Shown here one piece after another: positions 34,862 through 46,880 of a DNA stretch of 64,000 nucleotides. The position numbers were made by a program, and so were the translations under genes. Origin of the DNA: Owenia fusiformis (taxonomy: Eukaryota; Annelida; Polychaeta; Sabellida; Oweniidae); the NCBI GenBank assembly GCA_903813345.2, contig CAIIXF020000012.1, forward strand, positions 16,796,020 to 16,860,019, given 5' to 3'. The notes below the pieces were generated by a model that worked only from the letters and a program-made list of their open reading frames with translations, was not told the origin of the DNA and did no database searches. How positions within the stretch are numbered: the stretch's first letter is position 1; every line of letters begins with the position of its first letter.

Positions 34862-35703
34862 CACCCTATGCAGCCTGTGGGAAATATTGGGTGCGGCGCA
34901 AATGAGCGGAGGGTGCGGAGCTAACGGTCATTTTTGAATTTAAAATTGGGATATTTCTGAAACTAAGCCGTTTTGGGACTTCAAATATACCAAGATATGT
35001 GTATTTGACACCAAATATCAATAAAATTGTGAAAATAGTAGTGCAATTCATTTTATAGCGACGTAGTATGCCTTAAACATTTCCCAGACCTATATATTTT
35101 GAGACTATCCTTTTAATACTGCGTCCCCAGCATTCATAAAAAATGGTGTTCAAGATACACTACCCATGCAAATTATTTTTGCATCTTGGAAGCCAGGCAG
35201 TATCTGTGTGATTTTATAAAAATTCGGAAATGTTCTTCAGATATGAGCCCCTCTAAATATTGGGTGCGGAGCTACGTTTATGGAGCTGCTCCGCACCCAA
35301 TATTTAGAGGGGCTCATATCTGAAGAACATTTCCGAATTTTTATAAAATCACACAGATACTGCCTGGCTTCCAAGATGCAAAAATAATTTGTATAGATAG
35401 TGCACCTTGAACACCATTTTTATGAATGCTGGGGACTCAGTATTAAAAGGATAATTTCAAAATATATAGGTCTGGGAAAGGTTAAAGGCACACTGCGTCG
35501 CTATAGAATGAATTGCGCTACTATTTTCACAATTGTATTGATATTTGGTGTCAAATACACATATCTTGGTATATTTGAAGTCCCAAAACGGCTTAGTTTC
35601 AGAAATATCCCAAATTTAAATTCAAAAATAACCGTTAGCTCCGCACCCTCCGCTCATTTGCTCCGCACCCAATATTTCCCACAGGCTCTGTCTGCATAGG
35701 GTG
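34862..35703. mobile_element. 842-bp foldback element in the right arm of E1
   Basis: It begins CACCCTATGCAG and ends CTGCATAGGGTG, flanked by TACAT (34857-34861 and 35704-35708). The two halves, about 34862-35273 and 35288-35703, are near-perfect inverted repeats of roughly 410 bp around a spacer of about 15 bp. E2 (near 31720) and E3 (near 42490) lack it. Open frames of 61 and 99 codons in the arms are mirror images of each other and are not called. Confidence 0.92.
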
Positions 35704-37603
35704 TACATGCAGCACTTATTATTGGAAGGATATATGTAATGTACATGCATACTGTGCTGAATATGCATGTACAGTATGCATGTATGAATCCGTGAAATCT
35801 CTCGGTGTATCGAATGTTGCGATGATCGGAACATTCACTGGTTTAATCTCCCGACACCATTGTGTGATCCACAGCAAGTTTTATCCTTTGGAATACCAAA
35901 GGGTTAGATAAAGTGAGACTCCGATAGATCAGAATGTCCCGACACGGGAATCCGAATGACAGAACAAATATAATTTTGAATACCATGGCCAGAGACTAAA
36001 TCTATGAATGGGAAGTAGGGAATCGCACAATTCTGTAATTCCAATGGTGACCTTGTGTTTTATCAACGTTATACAATGAACGATGCAAACAAAACAGATC
36101 GTACAGTCGTAATAAATCTCATTCTAATTCTAATTCCTACCTGAAATCTCACCACCAAAGACTGGTGACATTTGAAAGACTTTATCTAATTCGTGTAATT
36201 CAAAAAAACAAATCAAATCAAAATTAAAACATGCAAACATGTATATCTGCTTATGGAGGAATATCCGAGAAAATGTACATGTGTGACGCTGGTTTTCAGT
36301 CCCGGGTTTTCAGTCCTACATCGCCGCGTAATACCTGAAAAGCAACTAACTTATCTGCTTATTATAAGTTATCAAATAATTTAACAATGAAACAGAAACA
36401 CAATGCATGCCAAACATTTATCTATATTATATTAGGGTTATTATTTTGTATTTTGCACTTGTATCGAGCAGCTGTGTAGGCAAGATTCACAAACATCTCC
36501 ATGGGCTATAACTTGAAGAACGCCACTGACGGGTCTGTGCCCTTTAGGATGGGCCGTATTGTTCTTGTTGGTATCTTACCCACGGGAACCTACAAAACAG
36601 AAAATATATAATTACATTGTGAAGAGGAAGTCCTGTCTATATAAAACTCCCTAGAATAAGATACAAGCAGTATAAACATCCATATTTGCAAAAAGTTACG
36701 ATAAACCACTGTCAGAAGTAGTTGTAGTATCATATGCGTATAGCTTTTCGAAAAGTTGATAAAACGCAAAATATGATTGGAATATTTGCTGAAGTCTGGG
36801 ATCGATGATCTGATAGAAATTGAGGGAAAGCGTTGAATCATAATAATTGAATGTTAGAGCAAAACAATAATAATTGCAATTTATGTTTATCATTACAATT
36901 ATTCCCTGAAATCAAGAATAAAATGTAACATTCTTTAGATACATGTATCTGTCGCATTTGCTTAACCTGAAAGGCTAGTTCGGGGGATAGTTTAGTCAAA
37001 TTGACGAATTTCTAAAATGACAAATCATCATACTGGAGTATCTTTTGATTCTTTTCCACAGAGGTACGCTAATATCCGATTTATTATCGTACTTCAATAT
37101 TTTTGTTTTTACGAAATGGAAACAAGATCTTTTATGTAAACATCCGCATTTAAAATTAATTTTGATATATCCTCAGATTATCATAGAATAATTCTGTGAA
37201 TCCCAAGCACAACCCATTACAATTAAATGGTCTATCAGTCAATCTGTATTACAACAAATGAATAACAATCCTGAAAGTACATGTATTTCAAATATATTTG
37301 TCTTTGAATGTCGGAATAAAAATCATCGACGGTCCAACTTCAACGTACAATCTACGTGTGCGTACAGACATAATGACATTTGTCCTCATTGTGATTTGCC
37401 CGTCTGAAAGATTATTTTATAAATTATGGTAAAGAATGCTCTATAAAAGGATTTCTACATTTTTAAAACGGCAATAATAGTTATTATTGAAAAAAACTAG
37501 TTCTAAGTATACTTATTTATTGAATTGTTTCAAGAATATAACTTAATAGAGGACACAATTTTTACCCGCTCAAAACATAATCTAACTCTCAAGAAATATT
37601 ATT

Positions 37604-37643
37604 ATGAGTTTATCGATGTTTTCTTGGATCCTCCGATGTACAG
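37604..37643 (+). CDS. Candidate first exon in the right arm (E1 copy)
   Basis: Same 40-nt unit as 33796-33835, here opening MSLSMFSWILRCTG before the donor ACAG/GTAAGT. Conservation of ATG, frame and donor in three copies is the only support. Confidence 0.3.
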
Positions 37644-38049
37644 GTAAGTTGCACAATGCATTGATGTACACTGTGCCGACGGAAATGCCGTCCCGATGAC
37701 TTAGCCGATCGGCAGAACTATCCCGATGGCGATGCCTATCGGAGTGTTTCCAAAAAAGAAAACACCGTGGATTATATACAATTTGAATTCAGTTACATGT
37801 TCTTGGTGTGTATTATGGATTTTTCAATTGATAAACTTACTACCAATTTATTCATTTAAAGTATCGAGCATATTAGTGAACCAATGATTAAATACGACCG
37901 CATACAGTATACTGGATTTAAAAACATCCAGTTCAATTACAATCTAAACAATCTGCTTTCATTTCGTGCTCACTGTATATTCTACCGCTAAGCATATGTA
38001 CAGTGCATACATGTATAAATTACTATCTGATAACTACATCGGTCGTATA

Positions 38050-38214
38050 GCGCATGCTAAGCGCTAGCTAAGCAGTAGAATCGCTGTCGCTGTGAGCACG
38101 AAGAGCGCTCGGCGCACAGACGAAGAGCGGGCGTGCAGCGGTCGCGATGCACGCGTAGAGCAGCCGGCATCTCGACGGCATGGCATGGTGTGAGCTTTGA
38201 AAATACTTGTACTG
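38050..38214 (+). repeat. CpG-dense right subterminal block of E1
   Basis: A GC-rich block including GCGCATGCTAAGCGCTAGC, AGAGCGCTCGGCGCAC and CGGTCGCGATGCACGCG ends in GTGTGAGCTTTG and the terminus. Matching blocks are at 34242-34406 (E2) and 39973-40140 (E3, reverse). CpG density is far above the AT-rich interior. This may be a transposase binding region or a promoter-like CpG island. Confidence 0.7.
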
Positions 38215-38216
38215 TA

Positions 38217-38646
38217 GCTTATTTTGTGTGGATCTCTCACTTATGCCGCATACAAAACGATCACGAAGCGCTTCTTCAAGAAAAGTTCCAAACTTAGCTC
38301 TATCGGCCAAATGTTTTATTGCTGCAACGTAATCCATTATTGATTCGCCCGAGCCCTGATCCCATTTGTGAAATCGGAATCGCTGTGTTATCAACAGTGG
38401 TCTTGGATTATAATGTCCTTCCAGTCCATTTTTTATTTCCTCCCAAGACAAATCCTTAGGAAGCTTGGGGTATGCAATGGCTTTGATAACATCATACGCT
38501 TTTGGGCCAATTTTTGTCAAGGCTGTGGCAATTTTCTTACCATCTTCAATATCAGCTGCCACGAAGAACAGTTCAAGGCGTTCAGCATAAGTAGTCCAGT
38601 TCGTGTTTTCATCGAAGTGTTCTATATTCGTAGATATACGATCCAT
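38217..38646 (-). CDS. Gag N-terminal part of the gypsy element
   Basis: The minus-strand frame begins at ATG 38646 and encodes MDRISTNIEHFDENTNWTTY, then a retrotransposon Gag capsid-like region (LSWEEIKNGLEGHYNPRPL, FRFHKWDQGSGESIMDYVA, LADRAKFGT). It reads through ISERSTQNKL to the E1 insertion at 38215-38216, inside a Leu codon. Removing E1 plus one TA puts it in frame with the sequence at 18832, since both parts are whole numbers of codons (144 and 1222). Beyond the junction the frame runs into E1 and ends at 38068. Confidence 0.9.
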
Positions 38647-38845
38647 TGCTGATGTAGTGTTTATAAGTTCATATATAATAGTTCAAGATCCAACACACTG
38701 GATTTGACACTTCGAAAAATAAAAATGTCAAAAATATTTTACGAACTTTTCATATCCAAATTCAAACGTGTTATAGTGTCCTAATCACGATTTCCGGTAC
38801 CATCGAGGTCCTTTATGTTCATATGATGAAGTAAATATCATTAAT

Positions 38846-38863
38846 TCACCGTCCTCGTCGCCA
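38846..38863 (-). promoter_or_regulatory. Candidate primer binding site of the gypsy element
   Basis: Two bases inside the 5' LTR, the minus strand reads TGGCGACGAGGACGG. The TGG start directly after the LTR is the expected position and sequence for a tRNA 3' end. Which tRNA is used was not determined. Confidence 0.7.
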
Positions 38864-38865
38864 TT

Positions 38866-39020
38866 TGTCATGTATTTCACTGATAAATACAGGGAGTTAA
38901 GAAATACAGAACGAGATACTTTTGGGCGGAAGTTAACTCATCTTTATTGACAGGCGCATGCGCCAAATCCACATGCAATAGTGAAAGTGAAACTAGAACA
39001 GGTAGCATAAAACCTTTACA
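38866..39020 (-). repeat. 5' LTR of the gypsy element
   Basis: Same 155-bp sequence as 14670-14824, including the NRF-1-type palindrome GGCGCATGCGCC at 38953-38964. In this orientation it is the promoter-bearing LTR upstream of gag. Confidence 0.95.
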
Positions 39021-39025
39021 CAAAG

Positions 39026-39262
39026 GAAAGCCATATTAAATCAACTAAGACATCGAAGAAATCAAGTGTCCAAAACACAGGGTCCAAGTCAGGTCCAAAA
39101 CCCGGGATTCACAACTTACCTTTGAATAATATGCAGAATTCACAGTAACTCCAGTTGGCACGGCGTGAACGAGGATGATTCCGTGGATGTCGAAAAAGAC
39201 GATAAACATCACTTTAGATGCAGATTTCTGTACCTTTGCCTTCTTTAGCCTATCAAATTCAA
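39026..39262 (-). pseudogene. Mariner transposase, central part (right of gypsy insertion)
   Basis: On the minus strand from 39262 to 39120 the frame encodes YCGVEFDRLKKAKVQKSASK, then VMFIVFFDIHGIILVHAVPT and VNSAYYSK. This is the first catalytic region (FFDIHG, first Asp of the D,D,D triad) of a mariner transposase. It runs into a good donor (AAAG/GTAAGT at 39114-39119). Past the gypsy element the same transposase resumes at about 14560 after GCTAAG, so the mariner seems to have an intron-like gap of about 200 bp in which gypsy landed. The N-terminal HTH domain is missing. Confidence 0.75.
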
Positions 39263-39689
39263 CTCCACAGTACTGGCTACGCTAAGAAGCCCCTCCATGG
39301 GATTCGTTTTGCAGATGATGAGTCGCTAATTGAATGGACTTCGGCAATCGGCATGTGTTCAATGATTGGATAAAACAATGCAATAAATGCATAGCCCATG
39401 GTGGGGACTGTTTTGAGGGAGAATGAACATTGATATTGTATCAAATAAGAGCCTTCATTAATGTTAAAACCCCTGGTTAAAACTCTGTAATAATACCACG
39501 TTGTTTGACAAGAAATTGTAATAAACAGTGATTTTATTCAGCTCCACCAACCTCATTGTCTTGTTACTATGGTAACCAAAAGACATAGTTAATATTATAT
39601 TTTTTCAATGATATTAATACAATAGCAAGCTATCATATACATGTTGCTCCTGACCAAGTTTGAACAAAATTCACAAAGAAATAATTGTT
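39263..39689 (+). pseudogene. Inverted mariner 3' part
   Basis: The plus strand here repeats the mariner C-terminal region and 3' untranslated part of 13900-14370 in opposite orientation: AKKPLHGIRFADDESLIE, then after a deletion RHVFNDWIKQCNKCIAHGG ending in the same stop context. The terminal repeat seen at 13887 is missing, because similarity stops at about 39689 where an exon begins. Together with 39026-39262 and 13887-14669 this makes an inverted mariner pair. Confidence 0.75.
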
Positions 39690-39837
39690 TTGAATTCTCC
39701 GAGATCACCGTCTGGATCATAGTCTGGATCATCATCGAGACCATCGTCATCAGGGTAATCAATTGTTGGTTCATCATGGGATTGTATAGATCCATTGGAC
39801 TGCTCATTTACAAAATCAGAATTTGAGATGTTTACAC
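39690..39837 (-). CDS. Acidic exon of the split minus-strand gene
   Basis: After the acceptor TTTCATTTTCAG (AG at 39838-39839) the minus strand encodes VNISNSDFVNEQSNGSIQSH, then a very acidic stretch, DYPDDDGLDDDPDYDPDGDL. It begins with two bases of a split codon (phase 1), fitting the single base left by the exon at 51501-51782. Its 3' end abuts the damaged mariner, so the natural donor may be lost. An acidic, disordered linker is the likely role; the family is unknown. Confidence 0.5.
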
Positions 39838-40544
39838 CTGAAAATGAAAATAAAGAAAATGCCATTACTATAAAGAATATATCTGATAGCAGCTTATACT
39901 GCTACCTGACATGTAGAGCGGGATGTAGAGGGACCCTGGTCTAGGGCACATTAATAACTCCTTATATGCATACAGTACAAGTATTTTCAAAGCTCACACC
40001 ATGCCATGCCGTCGAGATGCCGGCTGCTCTACGCGTGCATCGCGACCGCTGCACGCCCGCTCTTCGTTTGTGCGCCGAGCGCTCTTGGTGCTCACAGCGA
40101 CAGCGATTCTACTGCTTAGCTAGCGCTTAGCATGCGCTATACGACCGATGTAGTTATCAGATAGTAATTTATACATGTATGCACTGTACATATGCTTAGC
40201 GGTAGAATTCACAGTGAGCACGAAATGAAAGCAAGTTTGTTTAGATTGTAATTGAACTGGATGTTTTTATATCCATTATACTGTATGCGGTCGTAATTAA
40301 TCATTGGTTCACTAATATGCTCGATACTTTAAATGAATAAATTGGTAGTAAGTTTATCAGTTGAAAAATCCATAATACACACCAAGAACATGTAACTGAA
40401 TTCAAATTGTATATAATCCACGGTGTTTTCTTTTTTGGAAACACTCCGATAGGCATCGCCATCGGGATAGTTCTGCCGATCGGCTAAGTCATCGGGACGG
40501 CATTTCCGTCGGCACAGTGTACATCAATGCATTGTGCAACTTAC

Positions 40545-40584
40545 CTGTACATCGGAGGATCCAAGAAAACACCGATAAACTCAT
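40545..40584 (-). CDS. Candidate first exon in the right arm (E3 copy)
   Basis: Reverse-strand copy of the 40-nt unit at 33796-33835, with ATG, frame and GTAAGT donor intact. Confidence 0.3.
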
Positions 40585-43500
40585 AATAATATTTCTTGAG
40601 AGTTAGATTATGTTTTGAGCGGGTAAAAGTTGTGTCCACTATTAAGTTATATTCTTGAAACAATTCAATAAATAAGTATACTTAGAACTAGTTTTTTTCA
40701 ATAATAACTATTATTGCCGTTTTAAAAATGTAGAAATCCATTTATAGAGCATTCTTTACCATAATTTATAAAATAATCTTTCAGACGGGCAAATCACAAT
40801 GAGGACAAATGATAAGTCTGTCATTATGTCTGTACGCACACGTAGATTGTACGTTGAAGTTGGACCGTCGATGATTTTTATTCCGACATTCAAAGACAAA
40901 TATATTTGAAATACTTTCAGGATTGTTATTCATTTGTTGTAATACAGATTGACTGATAGAGCATTTAATTGTAATGGGTTGTGCTTGGGATTCACAGAAT
41001 TATTCTATGATAATCTGAGGATATATCAAAATTAATTTTAAATGCGGATGTTTACATAAAAGATCTTGTTTCCATTTCGTAAAAACAAAAATATTGAAGT
41101 ACGATATATTAGATCGGATATTAGCGTACCTCTGTGGAAAAGAATCAAAAGATACTCCAGTATGATGATTTGTCATTTTAGAAATTCGTCAATTTGACTA
41201 AACTATCCCCCGGAACTAGCCTTTCAGGTTAAGCAAATGCGACAGATACATGTATCTAAAGAAAGTTACATTTTATTCTTGATTTCAGGGAATAATTGTA
41301 ATGATAAACATAAATTGCAATTATTATTGTTTTGCTCTAACATTCAATTATTATGATTCAACGCTTTCCCTCAATTTCTATCAGATCATCGATCCCAGAC
41401 TTCAGCAAATATTCCAATCATATTTTGCGTTTTATCAACTTTTCGAAAAGCTATACGCATATGATACTACAACTACTTCTGACAGTGGTTTATCCTAACT
41501 TTTTGCAAATATGGATGTTTATACTGCTTGCATCTTATTCTAGGGAGTTTTATATAGACAGGACTTCCTCTTCACAATGTAATTATATATTTTCTGTTTT
41601 GTAGGTTCCCGTGGGTAAGATACCAACAAGAACAATACGGCCGATCCTAAAGGGCAGAGACCCGTCAGTGGCGTTCTTCAAGTTATAGCCCATGGAGATA
41701 TAGTTTGTGAATCTTGCCTACACAGCTGCTCGATACAAGTGCAAAATACAAAATAATAACCGTAATATATATAGATAAATGTTTGGCATGCATTGTGTTT
41801 CTGTTTCATTGTTAAATTATTTGATAACTTATAATAAGCAGATAAGTTAGTTGCTTTTCAGGTATTAAGCGGCGATGTAGGACTGAAAACCCGGGACTGA
41901 AAACCAGCGTCACACATGTACATTTTCTCGGATATTCCTCCATAAGCAGATATACATGTTTGCATGTTTTAATTTTGATTTGATTTGGTTTTTTGAATTA
42001 CACGAGTTAGATAAAGTCTTTCAAATGTCACCAGTCTTTGGTGGTGAGATTTCATGTAGGAATTAGAATTAGAATAAGATTTATTACGACTGTACGATCT
42101 GTTTTGTTTGCATCGTTCATTGTATAACGTTGATAAAACACAAGGTCAGCATTGGAATTACAGAATTGTGCGATTCCCTACCTCCCATTCATAGATTTAG
42201 TCTCTGGCCATGGTATTCAAAATTATATTTGTTCTGTCATTCTGATTCCCGTGTCGGGACATTCTGATCTATCGGAGTCTCACTTTATCTAACCCTTTGG
42301 TATTCCAAAGGATAAAACTTGCTGTGGATCACACAATGGTGTCGGGATATTAAACCAGTGAATGTTCCGATCGTCGCAACATTCGGCTCACCGAGAGATT
42401 TCACGGATTCATACATGCATACTGTACATGTATATTCAGCACAGTATGCATGCACATTCCATATATCCTTCCAATAATAAGTGCTGCATGTATAAACCTG
42501 TGAAACCTCTCGGTCCATCGGATGTGGTGATGATCGGAACATTTTACTGGTTAATCTCCCGATACTGGAAATAAGAATAACAGGGGAAATCTGGGAAATC
42601 TGACAGAGTCCATGCGTCCCGAGCCTTATGTGACTGGCAAATAAAATCAGCACGGAAAGTGCATACTTGAATTCCGAGGTTGGGTAGTAAACTGTCCCCT
42701 TTAATTCAGATAGAATTATCTATCATATCTGTTTTCCTGTTAAGAATCACGATTCCGGATAACGAATGAGGGGAATTTTCATACTTTATCATTCCGTTCT
42801 TAATATATTGTATAATATTTGTATTCTGTTTTACGGGTTCCCATTGGTTACAACACAGGCAATATATCGCAGGTTAAATGAGTGTTCAACAATTAAACAT
42901 GGCGGTCTTCATTTTATAGTTCATGAAAATTGCCTCAAGTACAATGTCAAAATCTCATGATGATTTCTTCCGACCTATGTTTACTGACGAGAGAGGGGTA
43001 CGCAGTTGCTTGAAGCAAGCATAAACTATGAAAAATCCATTGTCCGATAATTAATTAACTGGCACAAATCTGTTAATTGTTTTTGTTATTGTTACTTGAT
43101 TAGACGGATTTTCAGATATTATCTGCATTGAGATGGCTGATTATAAGGCATGAATTTTTTTTCCAGTAATGTTAATTGTTATTTTATATGTTTGAAATAT
43201 TTATTAATCCATCCATTTTTCATTTTGATATACTTTTCAAAGCGACTTTTGGTTTTATCTCTGTGTTTTATTTATAATAATTTTTAACAGAGTTAGGAGG
43301 AATTCCATATAGCCTATAATTGATTTTAATTTAATAAAGTTTGCTGATAATTGATTTAAGTGTAGAAATGGTAACGCTCCCGAAGAGTGCATGTGTGCCT
43401 GGCAGGATCGCCAATAGAATTGCATGCTTTGTTTTGTTTTGATAGTTAGTTTAGAACTTTTACCACGTGAAGTATTCAATCCATATACGCAAACGTGTGT

Positions 43501-46074
43501 GTACTTTGAAGGGCTTTGAAGTCTCTGGTAACATTAATTTTTAGGGTTTCGAAGCCATTTCCACCTCCTCCGGTATTCTTTCTATGGGAGAGGTTTTTCA
43601 AAAATAATTATAAACTTTTGAGACCTTTGGGGATATCAAGTCACATATCCTTATATATTTTTTTTTTTCCTGAAGGATTGAAAAATAAAAATTTAAACAT
43701 AGAGAGGCAAAGACGTGAAAGTGTGGGAAGTTTTAATATTTAATTTGTGCTTTTCTTTCTTTCAAATGGCAACCCTCGAATATAATTGCAATTGACCTCC
43801 ATTGCATTTGAAGGGGGGGGGGTTCAATCATCGCCTTTCTCCAAAGTTTATTTAAAATCGTACAGTTTTTCATGATTCTGAGCTCTTTTAACTTAAGTGA
43901 TGACCAATGTTGTTTAATGTGGACCCCTGCCCCCATCACTGGAAAATGGCTACGGGCCTGAAAGGGCAAATATTGTCATTGATTTCTCGAAAGCTCATAA
44001 TACACCCAATCAACAAGGTGGGTTTGAAGGTGAAAACCTAGACGATCTCTGTAATCAAAGGCTGAGACGATATTTTCTATAATCAGAGTCCTAGACGACT
44101 TCTGCTGTAATCAGAGTCCTGGGTGATCTTTAGACTTTCTCATAATTAAAGTAGCCAAACATCCGCTGAACAGGGAAATTGATGGATTAATGAATAATCT
44201 TTTGTTTGTTATTTTAATTATACTTATTGTTTTGACAAATATAAAACGTTTGTTCCCGATTATAATACAAGTGTAAGTATTAAATCCATCATGTGAAGCA
44301 ATCCTTAAAAGCAGAACAAGACAGCCACAATAACCACCTTGTTCTAAGGGTATAACTACTAGTTTAGAAGTCTTATATTTTACTATATGACTTGAGCAAT
44401 AGCGGGCCATAGTGCAGTGACCAGTCGTAGTGGTGTTCCAAAATGAATATCAACATTCAGCATTGAACACACTGAAACTAAACCTTTTTGAAAAATTCCA
44501 GGGGTCACATTTAACAATGAAAACTTTCGCCCAAAGCACGTGTTCACTGCTCAAAATGTAGAAAAACTGACTATGGGCCTGAATCTCATCCCCCCATTTA
44601 GTTCCATCACTAACATTCATTTATATCATAATTTATATCATAATTTAATATATTTAGTATTATTGAGAATGTAAGCTGGACAGTCATATAATAAAACAAA
44701 TATTTCGTTTATTTCATTTATCTCAGGCCCTTAGCCAGGATTTGCCAGGGGGGATTCGTGGAATACTAGTACATGTAGTATCACTTTTGAAAGATGTACA
44801 GGTATTCATCACGATAGTGTGAAATATTTGCTAAATAATCATAAGAAATAGACATCTGCAGCGGCAGCAGTGCAACATTTTAATACTGCTAATATAGAGC
44901 TTTGTGTCTTCGAAATTGTCACGATCGCCGCCACCTGTAATAAAACAATAGAGAGGTTAAGCTACACGTTCTTTAGGTGAACGCGTAAAACTTATTTTTC
45001 CCTGGGGCACAGGCCCGTAGCGAAGGGGGTTCGATGGGTTCGGGCGACCCCCCTGGCCAAAAATTTTCTCAAAATTTTGCAGTTTTCTGAGCATTTTTAA
45101 GTGATTTTGGCCATTTTTGGACCAAAATTGTCACAAGTGAACCCCCCCTGGAATTTATCAAAAAGTGAACCCCCCCCCATTGGCAAATCCTGGCTACGGG
45201 TCTGGGGTATATCTCTCAAAGTTGTCTTTAAATTTGACTAGTTTACTCTTAGGTAAGTTGTTATTATTAGACTCCAGATTGAAAATCTGGAGTCTATTGT
45301 TTTTGCCAGTATTCTTATTATTATTATTATTATTCTTTGGGAGTTTTTTCAATAACTATGAGGTATCCAGTTAGGGCCATAATACAGTGTATTTAGGTTC
45401 AGTATCTAGTTGATGGGAAATTGGGTCAACTTTTTATCTAGGTCAAAGGTCAAGAACTAGGTCAAATCCAGTACTTTGTCACTTTTTTCGATTTTCTCAG
45501 TCGTCCTTCAATATTTTTGATCCGTTTTTCTTTCATTGTATTCCTGATGAAAAAGTAGTATTAAGAATGTCGATTTAGTTTTTTGATATCTCAAACCGAT
45601 TTCGAGATATGGCGTCCAGAAAGTAGGTCACACCAAAACGTGCTCCAAATTCAATGTATGAGTTATGAATTAGGTGTAGAATTTTGTCAGGAATCCGAAT
45701 CTACAAACCAAATTTCGATCCGCCTTCTGGTTCGGAAGTTATGGCGTTTAGAAAACTCAAAAATTGCTAAATTTTGTGCCCATGTTAAGTCAATGGGAAA
45801 AAAGATTTTTTTGAAGTGAAAAATACGAAATATAGACTGAGTTCAGCTTAATTTAATGAAAGCCTTCAAAAGAAGCGGACCTCAAAAGCCATCTAGCTTC
45901 AGAATTTGGACACCAAAATTCCTAGGTCAAAATCTAGGTCAAATTCAAAGGTTTTCCTTATTTTTGCGATTCTGACACAACACTTCAATTATATTCTTCG
46001 AAATTGTGTATACATGTTGCCAAGAGTGTGCTAATAGTGTTAGCCTTTTGCCGTCAGAAAGTATTTTGACCCAC

Positions 46075-46620
46075 TTTTGAGATATGGTGTCCGAAAAGAA
46101 GGTCAAAATAAAAAGTTCTCCAAATTTAACGAATGAGTTATGAATTAGGGGTAGAATTTTGTCAGGAATCCGAATCTGCAAACCAAATTTCGATTCGACT
46201 TCCGGTTCGGAAGTCATGGCGTGTCCGAAAAGTAGGTCAAAATAAAAAATTTCCAAATTTAACGTTTGAGTTATGAATTAGGGGTAGAATTTTCTCAGGA
46301 ATCCGAATCTGCAAACCAAATTTCGATCCGATTTCCGGTTCGGAAGTTATGGCGTGTCCGAAAATTATGTTAAAATAAAAAGTTTCCAAATTTAACGTAT
46401 GAGTTATGAATTAGAGGTAGAATTTTGTCAGAAATCTGAATCTGCAAACCAAATTCCGATCCGACTTCCGGTTCCGAAGTTATGGCGTGTCCAAAAAGTA
46501 GGTCAAAATAAAAATTCGCCAAATTTAATGTATGAGTTATGAATTAGGAGTAGAATTTTGTCAGGAATCTGAATCTTTTAATCAAATTTAGATCCGACTT
46601 CCGGTTCGGAAGTGATGGTG
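46075..46620. repeat. 133-bp tandem units in the Helentron-like element
   Basis: The core GAGTTATGAATTAGG...TCCGGTTCGGAAG returns at about 46134, 46268, 46401 and 46534. A further diverged unit is at 45659. Related units are in the second copy at about 54822, 55295 and 55600. Confidence 0.8.
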
Positions 46621-46679
46621 TTTTGAAATTTCAGAAAATCGATCTGATGGTATCCTGATAGAAAGTCAAGAGTAGAGAA

Positions 46680-46880
46680 GAAAATATTGAAAAATTCATC
46701 CATCCTTCCTATCTGATCCTATCCTATCCTTCCTATCTATCCTTCCTTCGTATCCTTTCCTTCCTATCCTCTCCTATCATATCCTTTCTTCCTATTCTGT
46801 TCTATCCTATCCTTCTTTCTTATTATATCCTATCGTTTCTTCCCATTCTATCCTATCCTACCTTCCTATTTTATCCATCC
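46680..46880. repeat. CCTAT/CCTTC pyrimidine microsatellite
   Basis: An imperfect run of CCTAT, CCTTC and TATCC units, one strand almost all pyrimidine. It lies toward the 3' side of the Helentron-like element, a usual place for microsatellites in this class. Confidence 0.85.

Larger units (their letters stand above)
18835..38214 (+). mobile_element. E1: large TIR element of an undescribed family, split by E2
   Basis: E1 starts CAGTACTCTCAGTAAC at 18835 and ends AATACTTGTACTG at 38214, flanked by the target duplication TA (18833-18834 and 38215-38216) inside the gypsy gag. Deleting E1 and one TA restores the gypsy reading frame, which proves the boundaries. Its ends are imperfect terminal inverted repeats: CAGTAC, then CAAAGCTCACAC about 15-20 bp in, then CpG-dense blocks of about 160 bp. 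E1 consists of a left arm (18835-25298) and a right arm (34409-38214), about 10.27 kb in total; the middle is the second copy E2. No transposase was recognised. TA duplications and CAGT ends are usual for the Tc1/mariner/pogo group, so it may be mobilised in trans by such an enzyme (inference). Confidence 0.93.
14670..39020 (-). mobile_element. Ty3/gypsy LTR retrotransposon (Mag-like), interrupted by nested element E1
   Basis: Two 155-bp LTRs (14670-14824 and 38866-39020) that I read as identical bound the locus, flanked by a 5-bp target duplication CAAAG (14665-14669 and 39021-39025). The element is in minus orientation: 5' LTR on the right, then primer site, gag (38646-38217), nested element E1 (18835-38214), rest of gag-pol (18832-15167), 3' untranslated part and 3' LTR. 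Without E1 the element would be about 5 kb, with one continuous gag-pol frame and no env. LTR identity implies recent insertion, and E1 and E2 must be younger still. Confidence 0.95.

Noticed and set aside
34866-35699. Open frames of 61 and 99 codons in the foldback
   Set aside because: They are the same sequence read from the two arms and have no motif; they come from the inverted repeat.
18835-38214. The left-left-right-right order as tandem duplication or an assembly collapse
   Set aside because: Exact TA duplications at both nested junctions, the intact empty site in E2 and E3, and private insertions in each copy fit self-insertion far better.
45165-45374. Plus-strand frame with hydrophobic LLL...FFF run at the start of the Helentron-like element
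   Set aside because: Comes from T-rich terminal and microsatellite DNA; the same kind of frame appears at 53804-54046.
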